DNA of 8,764 nt from an uncultured Collinsella sp. (GTDB taxonomy: Bacteria; Actinomycetota; Coriobacteriia; Coriobacteriales; Coriobacteriaceae): contig CALHWR010000017.1 of NCBI GenBank assembly GCA_938036665.1, positions 1 through 8,764 of the forward strand, in the 5' to 3' direction. Positions 1-6,186 of this stretch are shown one piece after another. The stretch's first letter is position 1, and every line of letters starts with the position of its first letter. The position numbers were made by a program, and so were the translations under genes. Under the pieces are notes generated by a model. It ran no database searches, had not been told where the DNA came from, and worked only from the letters and a program-made list of their open reading frames with translations.

Positions 1-106
1 GATGATACTTCCGGGCCATCTTCTTATATGCGCGCTTGATCTCGTCCTCGGATGCGCTCTTGTCAACGCCCAGAACCTCGTAATAATCACGTTTTTCTGC
101 TGCCAT
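1..106 (-). CDS. dnaJ: Chaperone protein DnaJ, N-terminal fragment (runs off the left edge)
   Basis: The visible 35 residues begin [14 protein letters not shown] and end ARKYH. This is the start of a J domain: the DYYEVLGV helix I signature, then the basic helix II ([14 protein letters not shown]). The next base fits a proline codon, so the HPD motif that stimulates DnaK ATPase would sit exactly at the window edge. DnaJ is the cytoplasmic Hsp40 co-chaperone that delivers unfolded clients to DnaK. The ATG at 106-104 is well supported by an AGAGGAG ribosome-binding site at 114-120, seven bases upstream. The upstream neighbour carries a DnaK C-terminal tail, so this is the downstream part of a dnaK-dnaJ locus. 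The zinc-finger and client-binding regions lie outside the window. Confidence 0.93.
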   Translation of the reverse strand, partial: MAAEKRDYYEVLGVDKSASEDEIKRAYKKMARKYH

Positions 107-140
107 ATTCTTGCTCCTCTCAGGAATCCACTTGAACATC

Positions 141-176
141 AGGAATCGGGAGCTGGAGCGACCGCTCCCGATTCCT
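141..176. other. Perfect 13-bp inverted repeat in the dnaJ leader
   Basis: AGGAATCGGGAGC (141-153) is exactly complementary to GCTCCCGATTCCT (164-176), with a 10-nt loop. It lies 35 nt upstream of the dnaJ start, in the dnaK-tail to dnaJ spacer. Neither strand has a T-run after it, so it is not a standard intrinsic terminator. It does not match the CIRCE element (TTAGCACTC-N9-GAGTGCTAA) that I would expect for HrcA. It could be an mRNA-processing or stabilising hairpin, or an operator. Function is unknown. Confidence 0.6.
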
Positions 177-193
177 CATGCTCAGGTTTTCCG

Positions 194-238
194 CTAAAAC
201 GGTCCCAATGGGGCGGGGAATGCTCCCCGTCCCATCGG
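194..238 (-). terminator. Hairpin and short T-run after the dnaK tail (terminator or attenuator)
   Basis: A 12-bp stem pairs 208-219 with 224-235 around the loop ATGC. It includes one G-T wobble and is extended by CC/GG beyond one mismatch. On the minus strand it is followed a few bases later by ACCGTTTTAG, a weak T-run. It lies 20-65 nt after the stop codon of the chimeric ORF and could reduce read-through into dnaJ. The modest T-run argues for partial rather than complete termination. Confidence 0.5.
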
Positions 239-258
239 TTCCGATCCGTATAGGTTTT

Positions 259-444
259 TTACTTCTTGTTCTGGTCGTCATCATCCACGACCTTGTAGTC
301 GGCGTCATAATACTGACCGTCCTGCGCGCCGCCGGCCTGCTGGCCGCCCATGTCGGGACCACGATGGACGATGCGGTCCATCATCTTGGTGAGCACCTCG
401 GATTGGTTATCCGTCCCACCGACAAAACCGACAAAACCGCACAT
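259..444 (-). CDS. Chimeric ORF: AsnB-type amidotransferase N-terminus fused in frame to the DnaK C-terminal tail
   Basis: This 61-codon ORF is made of two unrelated pieces. Residues 1-32 begin MCGFVGFVGG and contain MMDRIVHRGPD. That is the start of class II glutamine amidotransferases of the asparagine synthase type: Cys2 would be the nucleophile after Met removal, and HRGPD is a family motif. Residues ~33-61 (GGQQAGGAQ, then YYDADYKVVDDDD, ending QNKK) are the flexible acidic C-terminus typical of DnaK in Actinobacteria and Firmicutes. The join lies near 343-360, at the codons for GPDMGG, which could belong to either parent. An AGAGGGG ribosome-binding site sits just upstream of the ATG, as expected for an intact asnB start. 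The dnaK tail is followed by dnaJ, as in hrcA-grpE-dnaK-dnaJ loci. Most of both proteins is missing: the glutaminase and synthetase domains of AsnB, and the ATPase and peptide-binding domains of DnaK. The product is unlikely to have either activity. It is best treated as a junction remnant or an assembly artefact. Confidence 0.8.
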   Translation of the reverse strand: MCGFVGFVGGTDNQSEVLTKMMDRIVHRGPDMGGQQAGGAQDGQYYDADYKVVDDDDQNKK

Positions 445-501
445 ATACTATCCCCTCTGCTGTTGCTGGGTATCAAATCGAATCAGTAGCTTTTGAGTAT
501 A
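445..501 (-). promoter_or_regulatory. Possible promoter and leader of the asnB-derived 5' end
   Basis: On the minus strand a TATACT hexamer at 501-496 could serve as a -10 box. A leader of roughly 45 nt would follow, ending in an AGAGGGG ribosome-binding site before the ATG at 444. No good -35 match is seen at 16-18 bp; the expected position reads about CCGCCC. The call rests on the -10 box and the position only. Confidence 0.35.
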
Positions 502-612
502 CCCGAGGGCGTAAAGAGGGGCGGAATGTTCAGGCAATCTCAACTGAATCAGCTCCGCGCCGACACGCGCCGGTTACCTTTAATGGATATGAGATGAATG
601 AGGCGATTGTTT

Positions 613-621
613 TGCTATACT
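613..621 (+). promoter_or_regulatory. Extended -10 promoter of tRNA-Val
   Basis: TGC-TATACT is an extended -10 element (TG at 613-614, hexamer 616-621). It would place the transcription start about 5 nt before the mature tRNA 5' end at 632. The -35 region (about 593-598) is poor, which an extended -10 can compensate. Confidence 0.6.
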
Positions 622-631
622 CTCTCCGCAC

Positions 632-707
632 GGGCGATTGGCGCAACGGTTAGCGCAGGTGCTTTACACGCACAAGGCTGGGGGTTCGAATCCCTCATCG
701 CCCACCA
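632..707 (+). tRNA. tRNA-Val (anticodon UAC), CCA encoded
   Basis: This 76-nt sequence folds as a complete cloverleaf. The acceptor stem GGGCGAT/ATCGCCC is perfect (7 bp). The D-arm stem is GCGC/GCGC around AACGGTTA. The anticodon loop is TTTACAC with anticodon TAC at 665-667, reading GUA and probably other GUN valine codons. The T-arm has loop TTCGAAT at 684-690. The discriminator A is followed by an encoded CCA (705-707). The outermost anticodon-stem pair is a G-A mismatch (658/674) and one T-stem pair is G-T, both tolerable. The last 18 nt recur exactly twice downstream (874-891 and 1059-1076) within the repeat array. Confidence 0.96.
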
Positions 708-715
708 TTGAATTG

Positions 716-745
716 GAAACGGTCCTCGCAAGGGGACCGTTTTTG
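716..745 (+). terminator. Intrinsic terminator of tRNA-Val (repeat unit 1)
   Basis: ACGGTCC (719-725) pairs with GGACCGT (734-740) and is followed by a run of five T. It starts about 12 nt after the tRNA CCA end. Its stem differs in both arms from the terminators in units 2 and 3, yet it occupies the same place in the repeat. Confidence 0.88.
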
Positions 746-901
746 TTTGGGCCCAGCGCATGGGATTCGAACCCGACAGGGTGCGAAGCTGAGGAAACGC
801 GAAGCGTTTTCCAGCGCAGCACGCGAGGGCCGCAGGCCCGAAGCGAAAGCGGGCGGCGTCAGCCGCACGCGACATCCCTCATCGCCCACCACTGATTTGA
901 T

Positions 902-932
902 AGGCTCCCAGCAATGGGAGCCTTTCTTTTTT
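902..932 (+). terminator. Intrinsic terminator in repeat unit 2
   Basis: A perfect 9-bp stem, AGGCTCCCA (902-910) with TGGGAGCCT (915-923), closes a GCAA tetraloop and is followed by TTCTTTTTT. It stands 10 nt after the second copy of the tRNA 3' end, although there is no complete tRNA before it. Confidence 0.85.
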
Positions 933-1086
933 GGGCCCAGCGCATGGGATTCGAACCCGCAAGGGTGCGGAGCTGAGGAAACGCGAAGCGTTTTCCAGCG
1001 CAGCACGCGAGGAGCGGAGCGACGAAGCGGATGCGAGCGGCGCCAGCCGCCCGCGGACATCCCTCATCGCCCACCACTGATTTGAT

Positions 1087-1117
1087 AGGCTCCCAGCTAT
1101 GGGGGCCTTTCGTTTTT
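1087..1117 (+). terminator. Intrinsic terminator in repeat unit 3
   Basis: AGGCTCCCA (1087-1095) pairs with TGGGGGCCT (1100-1108) around GCTA, with one T-G wobble. TTCGTTTTT follows. It is a close copy of the unit 2 terminator with a changed loop. As in unit 2, it follows only a tRNA 3' fragment. Confidence 0.78.
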
Positions 1118-1214
1118 GGGCCCATCGCAGAGAGATTCGAACCCGCAAGGGTGCGAATCTGAGGAAACGCGAAGCGTTTTCCAGCGCAGCACGCGAGGGC
1201 CGGATCGCGCTGTG

Positions 1215-2498
1215 TTAGGCCAAAACGTCCGACAGGATCTCAATTAGGCTGTCCACATCGGCCTCTTCGCACACGAGCGGCGGCAGGAAACGCAGCGTAT
1301 GTGCGCCCGTAGCGTTAATCACAGCACCGGCGGCCAGCGCTCGGGCAACAATGTCATGCGCATCGCCCGCAGCGTCATCCAGGTCGCAGCCGAGCATCAA
1401 GCCGCGACCGCGCACCTCGGTTACGTGCGGTAACTTGGCGAGCTTTGCCTCCATATAGGTACCCACCTTGGCGGCATGTTCTGCGTAGTCGCCGCACACA
1501 AGCGCGGAGAGCGTCGCGGCGCACGCCGCGACAGCCAAGCAGCTACCGCCAAAGGTCGAGCCGTGGTCGCCCGGCTTAAACACGTCGGCGATCTCCTTCT
1601 TTGCCACCACGGCACCCATGGGCACGCCATCGGCAATGCCCTTGGCAAGGCTCATGATGTCGGGTTCCACGCCATAGGTTTGGAATGCAAACGGCTTGCC
1701 GGAGCGGAAGATGCCGCACTGGACCTCGTCGGCGATAAGGACGGCACCGGCCTCGTGCGCCAGGTCGCGCGCGGCAGCCATAAACTCCTCGGTCATGGGA
1801 TACACGCCACTCTCGCCCTGGATCGGCTCGAGCATCACGGCGCAAATCTCGCTTCCCAGCCGCTTAAAGATTGCGCGCAGCTCATCGACATCGTTGGGCG
1901 TGCAGGCCACAAAGCCACCCGGCAGCGGGCGGAAGCTGTCCTGCAGCCAATCCTGCATGGTAGCGGCAATGGTCTCGAGCGTACGGCCGTGGAAGCCGCC
2001 GCGCATGCACACGATGGTGTTGCCGCCGTTGCCGGCGCGCTTTGCATACAGGCGCGCAAGCTTCATCGAGCCCTCATTGGCCTCGGCACCGGAGTTGGCA
2101 AAGAACGTCTCCCACACCTGCTCGCCCGCAGCCGGCGCTCCGAGCGCGGCGGCCGTGGTCTCATCGCCGGCGGCAATCGCATCGGCAATCACGCGTGCAC
2201 TGTCCACGTCGTCGTTAGCAAGCTTGGACAGCAGCGCCGCGACCTGTCCGCGCTGCTCAATGTAGAAGTAATTGGAGACATGCATGAGCTTTTTGGTCTG
2301 TGCCTCGAGCGCCGAGAGCACGGCCGGGTCACCATGACCTAGGCTGCACACGCCGATGCCGGCAAGAAAGTCGAGGTACTCACGGCCATCGTCGCCGGTG
2401 AGCTTCATGCCGTGACCCTCGACAAACTCGACCGGAGAGCGGCCAAAGGTATGCATAACGTAATTGGATTCAAGCGATTGCTGAGCTGCAAGTGACAT
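1215..2498 (-). CDS. argD: Acetylornithine aminotransferase ArgD
   Basis: This 427-residue protein is a class III (fold type I) PLP-dependent aminotransferase. It would catalyse N-acetyl-ornithine + 2-oxoglutarate = N-acetylglutamate semialdehyde + glutamate in the cytoplasm. Visible signatures are NSGAEANE (135-142, cofactor phosphate binding), GGFHGRT (167-173), EPIQGE (224-229), IADEVQCG with Asp257 (pyridine nitrogen), SLAKGI with the Schiff-base Lys286, and GSTFGG (313-318). It is about 25-30 residues longer than most ArgD proteins because of an Ala-rich, acidic stretch at roughly 96-125, between the N-terminal region and the NSGAEANE motif. The ATG at 2498 has an AAAGG ribosome-binding site six bases upstream. 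It is the last gene of the argCJBD operon, 68 nt after argB. A GABA or ornithine aminotransferase is an alternative family reading, but the operon makes ArgD much more likely. Confidence 0.96.
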   Translation of the reverse strand: MSLAAQQSLESNYVMHTFGRSPVEFVEGHGMKLTGDDGREYLDFLAGIGVCSLGHGDPAVLSALEAQTKKLMHVSNYFYIEQRGQVAALLSKLANDDVDSARVIADAIAAGDETTAAALGAPAAGEQVWETFFANSGAEANEGSMKLARLYAKRAGNGGNTIVCMRGGFHGRTLETIAATMQDWLQDSFRPLPGGFVACTPNDVDELRAIFKRLGSEICAVMLEPIQGESGVYPMTEEFMAAARDLAHEAGAVLIADEVQCGIFRSGKPFAFQTYGVEPDIMSLAKGIADGVPMGAVVAKKEIADVFKPGDHGSTFGGSCLAVAACAATLSALVCGDYAEHAAKVGTYMEAKLAKLPHVTEVRGRGLMLGCDLDDAAGDAHDIVARALAAGAVINATGAHTLRFLPPLVCEEADVDSLIEILSDVLA

Positions 2499-2566
2499 GG
2501 AATGCCTTTCGTTGAGCGCCGGACGGCGCAGGCCTATGGGTGCAGGAATTGGGCGGCTGCGGTCAG

Positions 2567-3547
2567 CTAGACCGTCTGGAGCTTCTCGACCTCGTCGAGG
2601 TTCTCGGCCAGACGCGCCGCAAAGGTCGAAAGCGGATGCGGATGCGTATCGAACTCGTAGGCCGTCTCGGTGGAATGGATCACGGTGCCGACGCCGGCAT
2701 CGGTCAGCAGCTCCAGCAGCAGCGAATGCGGCGTGGTGCCGTTGATGATGTGGGCACGAAATACGCCGCCGGCAAGCGCATCGACGGCCGCGCGCAGCTT
2801 GGGAATCATGCCCTTATCGACCTCGCCGCCGTAGAGCATCTCATTGACCTCGTCGAGCGTCAGGTTGGAGATAAGTGAATCCTTATCGCTAAAGTCCTTG
2901 TACAGGCCGTCGACGTCGGTCAAAAAGATCGCCTTGTGCGCGTGGAGCGCTGCCGCAACGGCACCGGCGGCGGTATCGGCATTGATGTTGAAGAAACCGC
3001 CGTCCTCCCCCGCCGCGACGGTAGCGATGACGGGGATGTACTCGCTATCGAGTAAGCGCTCGATATAGTCGGTGTTAACGTGCGTCACTTTGCCCACGCG
3101 ACCGAGCTCGGGGTCGAGCGGCTCGGCGATGAGCGTGCCGGCATCGCTGCCCGACACGCCCACGGCCAGGTTGCCGTGGTGGTTGATGGCGACAACCAGC
3201 TCCTGGTTAACCTTGCCGCCCAGCACCTCGCGCACGATATCCATAGTCGCCGGCGTGGTCACGCGCTGGCCGTTCTTAAACTCGACGGGGATGTCATAGT
3301 GGCTCAGCGCCTCGTTGATAGCCTTGCCGCCGCCATGCACGATAACGGGGCGCATGCCGATGATCTTAAGCAGGACGATGTCGCTCATCACGTCGCGACG
3401 CAGCTGCTCGTCGACCATGGCGGCTCCGCCATATTTGATAACAACCGTCTTGCCGGTCAGGTTCTTAATCCACGGCAGCGCTTCGAACAGCAGCTGCGCG
3501 GTTGCTTCGTTGGATTCGCTCGAACGACAATCGCGTGCGAATTTCAT
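2567..3547 (-). CDS. argB: Acetylglutamate kinase ArgB
   Basis: This 326-residue amino-acid kinase phosphorylates N-acetylglutamate with ATP, the second step of arginine synthesis. Motifs are VIKYGGAAM (36-44, phosphate-binding Lys38), HGGGKAI (71-77), GQRVTT (93-98), NINADTAAGA (187-196), IFLTDVDGL (207-215) and GMIPK (246-250). The N-terminal helix before the kinase core (ATAQLLFEALPWIKNL) is typical of hexameric, arginine-feedback-inhibited enzymes, so end-product inhibition is likely (inference). After the usual end near GVGTVI there is an extra ~36-residue tail (HSTETAYEFD to the C-terminus), making it longer than the ~290-300 usual. I chose the ATG at 3547 because MKFARDCRSS fits the family start and GAGG lies six bases upstream. 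The longer frame to 3607 would need a TTG and adds 20 unrelated residues. The gap from argJ is 81 nt. Confidence 0.96.
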   Translation of the reverse strand: MKFARDCRSSESNEATAQLLFEALPWIKNLTGKTVVIKYGGAAMVDEQLRRDVMSDIVLLKIIGMRPVIVHGGGKAINEALSHYDIPVEFKNGQRVTTPATMDIVREVLGGKVNQELVVAINHHGNLAVGVSGSDAGTLIAEPLDPELGRVGKVTHVNTDYIERLLDSEYIPVIATVAAGEDGGFFNINADTAAGAVAAALHAHKAIFLTDVDGLYKDFSDKDSLISNLTLDEVNEMLYGGEVDKGMIPKLRAAVDALAGGVFRAHIINGTTPHSLLLELLTDAGVGTVIHSTETAYEFDTHPHPLSTFAARLAENLDEVEKLQTV

Positions 3548-3628
3548 AGTCTGCCTCGTCTTTCGTATCGTTATCGCGCCGTGCTCCGCTGTCCGCAATC
3601 GCGGCAAGATGCGCAGCGTGCCTGGAAT

Positions 3629-4897
3629 CTAGGAACGGTAGTCGCCGTTGATGGAGATGTACTCATACGTGAGGTCGCAGGTCCACACGGTCGTTGCCGC
3701 GTCGCCTGCGCCCAGGTCGGCCGAGATCACGATCTCGGGCGCCTCAAAACGTCGTAGAGCCTCGTCCTCGTCAAAGGGAACAGTCAGACCGTCGCGACAG
3801 ACAGGCATGCCCATCATGTCGATGGAAACGTCTTCCTGATTAAACTTCACGCCGCACTTGCCAAGCGCCATGGCAACGCGGCCCCAGTTGCAGTCGTGGC
3901 CGGCGATGCAGGTCTTAACGAGCGGCGAGTTGGCAACGGCACGGGCGGCGATATCGGCCTCCTCGTTGTTAGCGGCGCCGGTAACGTTGACCGTAACAAG
4001 CTTGGATGCGCCCTCACCATCGGCGGCGATATTGCGCGCCAGGCTCTCGCACACCTCGTGCACGGCAAATGCCAACTCGTCAAAGGCATTGGAGCCCTCA
4101 ACGATAGGCTCGGCATCTGCGGCAGCGGCGCCGGAGGCAAGCATGATGCAGGTGTCGTTGGTCGAGGTGTCGGAATCGACCGTTACCTTGTTAAAGGTCT
4201 GCTTGACGGTCGAGAGCAGCAGGGCATGAAGTGCCGCAGGCTCGACGGGGGCATCGGTGGTGATAACTGCGATCATGGTGGCCATGTTGGGCATGATCAT
4301 ACCCGAGCCCTTGCACATTCCGCCTACCGTATAGACATTGCCCGCATGACCCGCAGCCTCACTGACGTAGGATACGGCGTACTCCTTGGAGTGCGTGTCG
4401 GTCGTCATGATGGCGCGAGCGGCATCGGCGCCACCGTGGGCGGAGAGCGCCTCGTAGGCAGCAGGAATGGCGGTCTCAAACGTGTCGATCGACAGAATCT
4501 GGCCAATCACACCCGTGGAGGCAACCAGAATCTGCTGGGGCTCGCAGCCGATGACCTGCGAGGCGATGTTGCACGTCTCGCGCGCGCATGCAAGGCCGGT
4601 CTCACCCGTGGCGGCGTTGGCATTGCCAGAGTTGACCGAAATGCCGGCGATGATACCGTACCCCTTGTCGGTACCGCCCAGGTTGGCACGGCTCACCTGC
4701 ACGGGCGCCGCGCAAAAGCGATTGGTGGTAAACACGCCAGCACCGGGACAGGGTTTATCGGGCACGACGAGCGCGTAATCCAGACGCTCGGGGTTCTTGC
4801 GGAACCCAGCGTGGATGCCTGCAGCCTTAAAACCAGACGCAGCCGTAACGCCACCCTCGACGGCGCGAATCTTGATATCAAACAGCTCGGTATTCAT
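3629..4897 (-). CDS. argJ: Bifunctional glutamate N-acetyltransferase / ornithine acetyltransferase ArgJ
   Basis: This 422-residue protein belongs to the ArgJ family of self-cleaving N-terminal-nucleophile enzymes. It transfers acetyl from N-acetylornithine to glutamate, releasing ornithine and recycling the acetyl group. Some members also use acetyl-CoA, which sequence alone cannot decide. The cleavage site and nucleophile is Thr207 in PNMATMIA, preceded by KGSGMIM. The oxyanion-hole region is STGVIG (Thr128-Gly129). CNWGRV (336-341) and the C-terminal INGDYRS are also family hallmarks. Length is normal (about 400). The ATG at 4897 is preceded by AAGGAG 11 bases upstream, somewhat long but acceptable. 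It is the second gene of the operon, following argC after a 134-nt gap. Its presence indicates the cyclic acetyl pathway and fits the absence of argE here. Confidence 0.97.
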   Translation of the reverse strand: MNTELFDIKIRAVEGGVTAASGFKAAGIHAGFRKNPERLDYALVVPDKPCPGAGVFTTNRFCAAPVQVSRANLGGTDKGYGIIAGISVNSGNANAATGETGLACARETCNIASQVIGCEPQQILVASTGVIGQILSIDTFETAIPAAYEALSAHGGADAARAIMTTDTHSKEYAVSYVSEAAGHAGNVYTVGGMCKGSGMIMPNMATMIAVITTDAPVEPAALHALLLSTVKQTFNKVTVDSDTSTNDTCIMLASGAAAADAEPIVEGSNAFDELAFAVHEVCESLARNIAADGEGASKLVTVNVTGAANNEEADIAARAVANSPLVKTCIAGHDCNWGRVAMALGKCGVKFNQEDVSIDMMGMPVCRDGLTVPFDEDEALRRFEAPEIVISADLGAGDAATTVWTCDLTYEYISINGDYRS

Positions 4898-4923
4898 CGT
4901 CTTTATGACTCCTTATGTCAAAC

Positions 4924-4954
4924 AAAAAACGGACATCGGTTGGTGCGCCATGCC
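4924..4954 (-). terminator. Weak terminator-like structure in the argC-argJ gap
   Basis: In the 134-nt argC-argJ spacer the minus-strand transcript can form a 7-bp stem (4954-4948 with 4939-4932). The stem has a bulge and one G-U pair, and is followed by CG and six U. The argJ ribosome-binding site comes immediately after. The stem is weak, so partial attenuation or an mRNA-processing point is possible but unproven. A TTGACA hexamer nearby has no matching -10 and is not called a promoter. Confidence 0.3.
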
Positions 4955-5031
4955 AGTCGTGATCATGAAACCAGCTTAAGAGTGGCGCCCCACTCGATGC
5001 CCGACTACCAAATCGTTAACAATCGAATGTG

Positions 5032-6102
5032 CTACACCGGGCACGCCACTGTGGGCAAGCCTCGTCGCTCGTCAAAGCCAAAGACGATATTGGCGCACTG
5101 GACCGCTTGGCCCGCAGCGCCCTTGCACAGATTGTCGATGGCGCCCGTCGCCACCAGCACGCCCGCGCGCTTGTTGAGCGCGAGGCCAATCTGGGCAGCG
5201 TTGGTGCCGACGACCGAAGCCGTCTTGGGCTGCTGGCCGGCATCGAGCACGCGCACAAAGGTGCGACCGGCGTAGAACTGCTTGTAATGGTCGACAACGT
5301 CCTCAAGGGTCAAGGTATCGATAGCCTGCGGCGCGAGCGGCAGCGTCACCGTGGAGAGCAGACCGCGCTTGAGCGGTGCCAGGTGCGGGGTAAAGACGAC
5401 GCGATCGGTCAGGCCAAGGATTTGCTCAATCTCGGGCGTGTGGCGATGCTTGCCCACGCCGTAGGCCTCCAAGTTCTCGTCGGCGCTGCAAAAATGGGTG
5501 CGGGCGTTGCAGGACTTACCGGCGCCCGTCACGCCGCTAATGGCATCGACAATCACGGGACCGTTCTCGGCCACCCAGCCCGCGCGCACGGCGGGCGCGG
5601 CGGCAAGGCTCGTTGCGGTGGGATAGCAACCGGCGCAGGCGACCAGCACGGGTTTGCCGTCGGCATGGTCGGATGCGGCGGTCTCCAAGTCCTGGCAGAA
5701 CAGCTCGGGCAGACCGAAGGCACGGGTCTTGAGCAGCTCGGGGCTCGTATGCTCGGCGGCATACCAAGCCTCAAAAACGGACGCGTCGTTCAGACGGTAG
5801 TCGGCCGAAAGATCAAAGCAGGAGACGCCCGATGCAAGCAGCGCGGGCACCTGTGCCATGGCAGCCGTGTGCGGCACGGCCAAAAAGACCGCGTCGCAGT
5901 TCTTGAGCTCAGGGGCATCATGCGTCGTAAAGACAAGATCGCTTACGCCGGTGAAGCTCGGGTGCACCGCAGACAACGGCTGGCCGGCATCGGCGTTGGA
6001 CGTAATGGCAGCAAGTTCAAACTCGGGATGACCGAGGACGAGGCGAATGAGCTCGGCTCCGGCATATCCAGCCGCGCCGACGATTCCAACCTTCAAAGAC
6101 AT
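5032..6102 (-). CDS. argC: N-acetyl-gamma-glutamyl-phosphate reductase ArgC
   Basis: This 356-residue NADPH-dependent dehydrogenase reduces N-acetylglutamyl phosphate to the semialdehyde, the third step of arginine synthesis. The N-terminal Rossmann motif is VGIVGAAGYAGAEL (5-18). The catalytic Cys159 sits in ACAGCYPTATSL. SGVTGAGKS (189-197) and KHRHTPEI (218-225, active-site histidine region) are also typical. Length is normal for the type 1 (long) ArgC family. The ATG at 6102 has a strong AAGGAG site at 6114-6109, six bases away. This site lies within a small CAGAC-AAGGA-GTCTG hairpin, which may modulate initiation. It is the first gene of the argCJBD operon. Two ARG-box-like sites upstream suggest ArgR repression when arginine is abundant. 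Confidence 0.97.
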   Translation of the reverse strand: MSLKVGIVGAAGYAGAELIRLVLGHPEFELAAITSNADAGQPLSAVHPSFTGVSDLVFTTHDAPELKNCDAVFLAVPHTAAMAQVPALLASGVSCFDLSADYRLNDASVFEAWYAAEHTSPELLKTRAFGLPELFCQDLETAASDHADGKPVLVACAGCYPTATSLAAAPAVRAGWVAENGPVIVDAISGVTGAGKSCNARTHFCSADENLEAYGVGKHRHTPEIEQILGLTDRVVFTPHLAPLKRGLLSTVTLPLAPQAIDTLTLEDVVDHYKQFYAGRTFVRVLDAGQQPKTASVVGTNAAQIGLALNKRAGVLVATGAIDNLCKGAAGQAVQCANIVFGFDERRGLPTVACPV

Positions 6103-6186
6103 ATCAGACTCCTTGTCTGCGATTTATGCACCGATGCGCATTTCGCAGCGGTCGTTATGAAGTGGGTTGAAACTTTAGCACCAAAA

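Larger units (their letters stand above)
690..1202. repeat. Tandem ~184-bp repeat array, each unit starting with a tRNA-Val 3' end
   Basis: Three units begin at 690, 874 and 1059 (periods 184 and 185). The third stops about 1202, 13 bases before the argD stop codon. Each starts with the same 18 nt, ATCCCTCATCGCCCACCA, which is the tRNA 3' end including CCA. Next come (i) a terminator hairpin with a T-run; (ii) GGGCCCAGCGCATGGG or a variant; (iii) ATTCGAACCC, a reversed T-arm-like motif that pairs with the downstream GGGTGCGAA around a GNNA-like loop; (iv) an invariant 38-nt core at 791-828, 975-1012 and 1161-1198 that contains GGAAACGC-GAA-GCGTTTTCC; and (v) a more variable GC-rich tail with small hairpins such as GGGCC-GCA-GGCCC and GCGGC-GTCA-GCCGC. 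ORFs here have no recognisable protein similarity and are probably spurious. This array fills the whole tRNA-to-argD gap. I see no gene in it. Confidence 0.9.

Noticed and set aside
1059..1076. Additional tRNA genes at the repeated tRNA 3' ends
   Set aside because: Only the last 18 nt of the tRNA are present at 874 and 1059. There is no D-arm, anticodon arm or 5' acceptor strand upstream.
615..1148. Several overlapping ORFs of about 85-125 codons on both strands containing RDSNPQ or SGSNP motifs
   Set aside because: These are translations of the tRNA, or of the tRNA-derived repeats and palindromes. They shift frame between repeat units and lack plausible ribosome-binding sites.
690..1202. 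CRISPR array
   Set aside because: The period is about 184 bp, almost the whole unit is conserved, and there are no unique spacers or cas genes.
1476..2342. 288-codon plus-strand ORF opposite argD
   Set aside because: It is a shadow of argD. Its composition (His/Arg/Ala-rich) is typical of antisense reading of GC-rich code.
3548..3607. Longer argB start at a TTG
   Set aside because: The extra 20 residues do not resemble ArgB. The ATG at 3547 has a well-placed GAGG.
4898..5031. Internal promoter before argJ based on TTGACA
   Set aside because: No -10 hexamer occurs at 16-18 bp. That distance falls at the argJ start codon.
3896..5275. 459-codon plus-strand ORF
   Set aside because: It lies antisense to argJ and argC, has no recognisable domain, and is explained by the low frequency of stop codons opposite high-G+C genes.
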